Positions 14,025 to 15,310 of a DNA stretch of 15,310 bases are shown one piece after another. Source of the stretch: UBA6265 sp964526965 (GTDB lineage: Bacteria > Chloroflexota > Chloroflexia > Thermomicrobiales > UBA6265); the NCBI GenBank assembly GCA_964526965.1, contig CAZGML010000047.1, forward strand, positions 1 to 15,310, written 5' to 3'. The notes below the pieces were generated by a model. That model was not told the DNA's origin. It did no database searches and saw nothing but the letters and a program-made list of their open reading frames with translations. Every line of letters begins with the position of its first letter. Position 1 is the first letter of the stretch. The position numbers were made by a program, and so were the translations under genes.

Positions 14025-14627
14025 CTAATTGACTTCGCGTTCCGCCTGGAGGAAATCGAGTTCCACCGGCGTTTCGCGCCCGAAGAAGGATACCAGAACT
14101 TTGATCTTGCCCTTCTCGTGGTTGACTTCGTCCACTTCGCCGGTGAAATCGGCAAATGGACCTTCGATGATGCGCACACGATCGCCCATCTGGAACGATA
14201 CGGTGACCTTGGGTGCTTCCTGCTCGATCTCTTCCATCAAGGTGGTGGCGATATCGCCGAGGAGCGGAAGCGGCTTGTTATCCTGACTGACGAATCCGGT
14301 TACACCAGGGGTGTTGCGAAGCTGATACCAGGTGTCCTCGTCCATCTCCATGCGCACAAGCACATATCCCGGAAAGACCTTGCGCTGCACGGTCTTGCGG
14401 ATTCCATCCTTAAATTCGACTTCTTCCTGAGTAGGAACCACAACCTCAAACACACGGTCGCCCATATCGAGGGCGTCTACGCGGCTTTCGATCGTCTTCT
14501 TAACCTTGTTCTCGTAGCCAGAGTACGTGTGCAACACATACCACTGACCCTCTACAGGTTGTTCTTCGGTTCCAGCGTCTTCAGCTCGCCTTGCTGCGAG
14601 CCGTTCACGCAAGGACTGTCGTTCCAT
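14025..14627 (-). CDS. nusG: Transcription termination/antitermination factor NusG
   Basis: This 200-residue elongation factor binds RNA polymerase through its NGN domain and couples it to Rho or to ribosomal protein S10 through its KOW domain. NGN runs from WYVLHTYSGYENKVKKTIE (29-47) through KVFPGYVLVRMEM (83-95) to about 125. KOW starts at MGDRVRIIEGPFADFTGEV (147-165) and ends with ETPVELDF. The first 26 residues are an extra, charged Arg/Glu-rich segment before the usual start of NGN. ATG at 14627 has AGGAGG about 8 nt upstream, inside a small hairpin (14628-14640). It lies 41 bp after secE, the standard pairing. Confidence 0.97.
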   Translation of the reverse strand: MERQSLRERLAARRAEDAGTEEQPVEGQWYVLHTYSGYENKVKKTIESRVDALDMGDRVFEVVVPTQEEVEFKDGIRKTVQRKVFPGYVLVRMEMDEDTWYQLRNTPGVTGFVSQDNKPLPLLGDIATTLMEEIEQEAPKVTVSFQMGDRVRIIEGPFADFTGEVDEVNHEKGKIKVLVSFFGRETPVELDFLQAEREVN

Positions 14628-14640
14628 CAGGAGCCTCCTG
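14628..14640 (-). promoter_or_regulatory. Hairpin holding the nusG Shine-Dalgarno
   Basis: CAGGA (14628-14632) and TCCTG (14636-14640) form a 5-bp stem with a 3-nt loop directly before the nusG start codon. On the mRNA the AGGAGG ribosome-binding sequence lies in one arm, so the fold would hide it. It is short and could be chance. Confidence 0.4.
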
Positions 14641-14668
14641 GTAACGTGAAAAATGCGGTGTTGAAGGG

Positions 14669-15103
14669 TTAAGTGACGCGCTCAAAGACCTGAAGCAGCA
14701 CCCAGTCAATACCGCCAAGGAGCGAACCCATTATGACAGACAGCGCGATCACAAGTAATGTCAGGTTTCGAGTCTGTTCCCGATCTGGCCAAACGACCTT
14801 TCGGATCTCAGACATTGTGTCTTCATAGAATTTGCGAGCGCCCGAGAACCGCTCCGTGTCGGTGACCTTGGCGAAGCCCTTCTTCTCACTTTGGGCCTTC
14901 GCGGCCTTGCGCTCTTCTCGCCGCTTGATATGACGATCGACCGGTTCTTCGGTCGATGTTGTTGCTTCCGAAACGGAATCCTGCGCCTGGGTTTGCGTGT
15001 TCTGGGTTGAAACAGCAGCGTTGGCTCTTTGGCCACGCTTGCGGCGGCGCCGCTTGGCGGCAGAAGATCGTCGCTTGGGAACGGTGGTTTCTTCGCTGCT
15101 CAA
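14669..15103 (-). CDS. secE: Preprotein translocase subunit SecE with long basic N-terminal extension
   Basis: This 144-residue protein is the small essential subunit of the SecYEG export channel. The conserved core is C-terminal: FYEDTMSEIRKVVWPDREQT (92-111) forms the amphipathic helix, and one membrane helix (about 114-140) follows. Single-span SecE proteins are usually 60-70 residues; here about 85 extra residues precede the core, starting with a dense Arg/Lys block (PKRRSSAAKRRRRKRGQR) and then a Gln/Thr/Ser/Glu-rich stretch. The start is TTG at 15103, with AGGGGA about 9 nt upstream. No ATG gives a better fit, though a later start inside the extension cannot be excluded. It opens the secE-nusG-rplKAJL cluster downstream of tRNA-Trp. 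Core identity is firm; the N-terminus is less so. Confidence 0.9.
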   Translation of the reverse strand: MSSEETTVPKRRSSAAKRRRRKRGQRANAAVSTQNTQTQAQDSVSEATTSTEEPVDRHIKRREERKAAKAQSEKKGFAKVTDTERFSGARKFYEDTMSEIRKVVWPDREQTRNLTLLVIALSVIMGSLLGGIDWVLLQVFERVT

Positions 15104-15154
15104 TGTACGTTTCCCCTGGTTGCCTTCGTGCGGTACGCACTACCTGGGCGCCGC

Positions 15155-15160
15155 ATTTTA
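15155..15160 (-). promoter_or_regulatory. Candidate -10 box for the secE cluster
   Basis: On the minus strand this reads TAAAAT, preceded by GA, 51 nt upstream of the secE start. The -35 region at 17 bp (TGGTGT) is poor. The cluster may instead be read through from the tRNA-Trp transcript. Confidence 0.3.
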
Positions 15161-15185
15161 TCGAAGTACTGTTAATCACACCATT

Positions 15186-15214
15186 ATGGGGCGTGCCTTG
15201 TGGCTCCGCCCCAT
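15186..15214 (-). terminator. Hairpin between tRNA-Trp and secE
   Basis: ATGGGGCG (15186-15193) and CGCCCCAT (15207-15214) form a perfect 8-bp stem with an inner GCC/GGC pair. There is no U-run on either side, so it may be a processing or stabilising hairpin more than a strong terminator. Confidence 0.5.
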
Positions 15215-15236
15215 TTCCACTCGGTATTGAACCGGG

Positions 15237-15310
15237 CAGGGCCGGCAGGAATCGAACCCGCAACCTACGGTTTTGGAGACCGTTGCTCTACCTAATTGAG
15301 CTACGACCCT
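15237..15310 (-). tRNA. tRNA-Trp (anticodon CCA)
   Basis: The acceptor stem is AGGGTCG/CGGCCCT with one G-U pair (15304-15310 and 15238-15244). The anticodon stem ACGGT/ACCGT holds the loop CTCCAAA, giving anticodon CCA for tryptophan. The T-arm is GCGGGTTCGATTCCTGC. The discriminator is G (15237), as expected for tRNA-Trp, and CCA is not encoded (the next bases are CCC). The gene ends exactly at the window edge and appears complete. tRNA-Trp directly before secE-nusG is a conserved bacterial arrangement. Confidence 0.94.

Overview
The window looks like chromosomal DNA of a GC-rich, non-model bacterium, most likely a Chloroflexota of the Thermomicrobia type. That placement is an inference. 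It rests on the gene order rplI-dnaB-dnaD-like-dnaC, the cdaA-ybbR pair, an ANTAR response regulator, a Tat-exported PGRP amidase with many SH3b repeats, and the GC-rich codon use. The 100-N run at 4318-4417 is a scaffold gap, so this is a draft or metagenome-derived assembly.

Layout. Positions 1-857 hold no gene but a dense array of about 11 GC-rich palindromic elements in two orientations. The last one runs into the stop codon of a VOC/PhnB-like gene (855-1304, minus). A divergent promoter region with an exact 12-bp palindrome and a nested inverted repeat leads into a secreted zinc amidase (1567 onward, plus), which has seven SH3b repeats and is cut by the assembly gap. After the gap comes a plus-strand run: rplI, dnaB, a DnaD-domain gene and a dnaC/dnaI-type helicase loader. 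Next are cdaA (diadenylate cyclase, with an altered catalytic motif) and a YbbR/CdaR gene, overlapping by 4 bp. This block ends at a strong bidirectional hairpin (10530-10556).

From there to the right edge everything is on the minus strand. Read in the direction of transcription it is tRNA-Trp, secE, nusG, rplK, rplA, an L10-type leader with attenuator, rplJ, rplL, terminator, tRNA-Pro(GGG), terminator, and an ANTAR response regulator. This is the conserved secE-nusG-L11-L1-L10-L12 cluster.

How the genes fit together. Most of the window is core machinery: translation (L9, L11, L1, L10, L7/L12, two tRNAs), transcription elongation (NusG), protein export (SecE), and replicative helicase with its loading factors. 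It also holds c-di-AMP signalling, which in other bacteria is tied to cell-wall and osmotic balance, and one cell-wall hydrolase. I see no phage, insertion sequence, CRISPR or defence locus. The least explained structures are the modular palindrome array, the leader of the amidase gene, the Asp-Ala-Ala motif of CdaA, and the folded leader of the ANTAR regulator.
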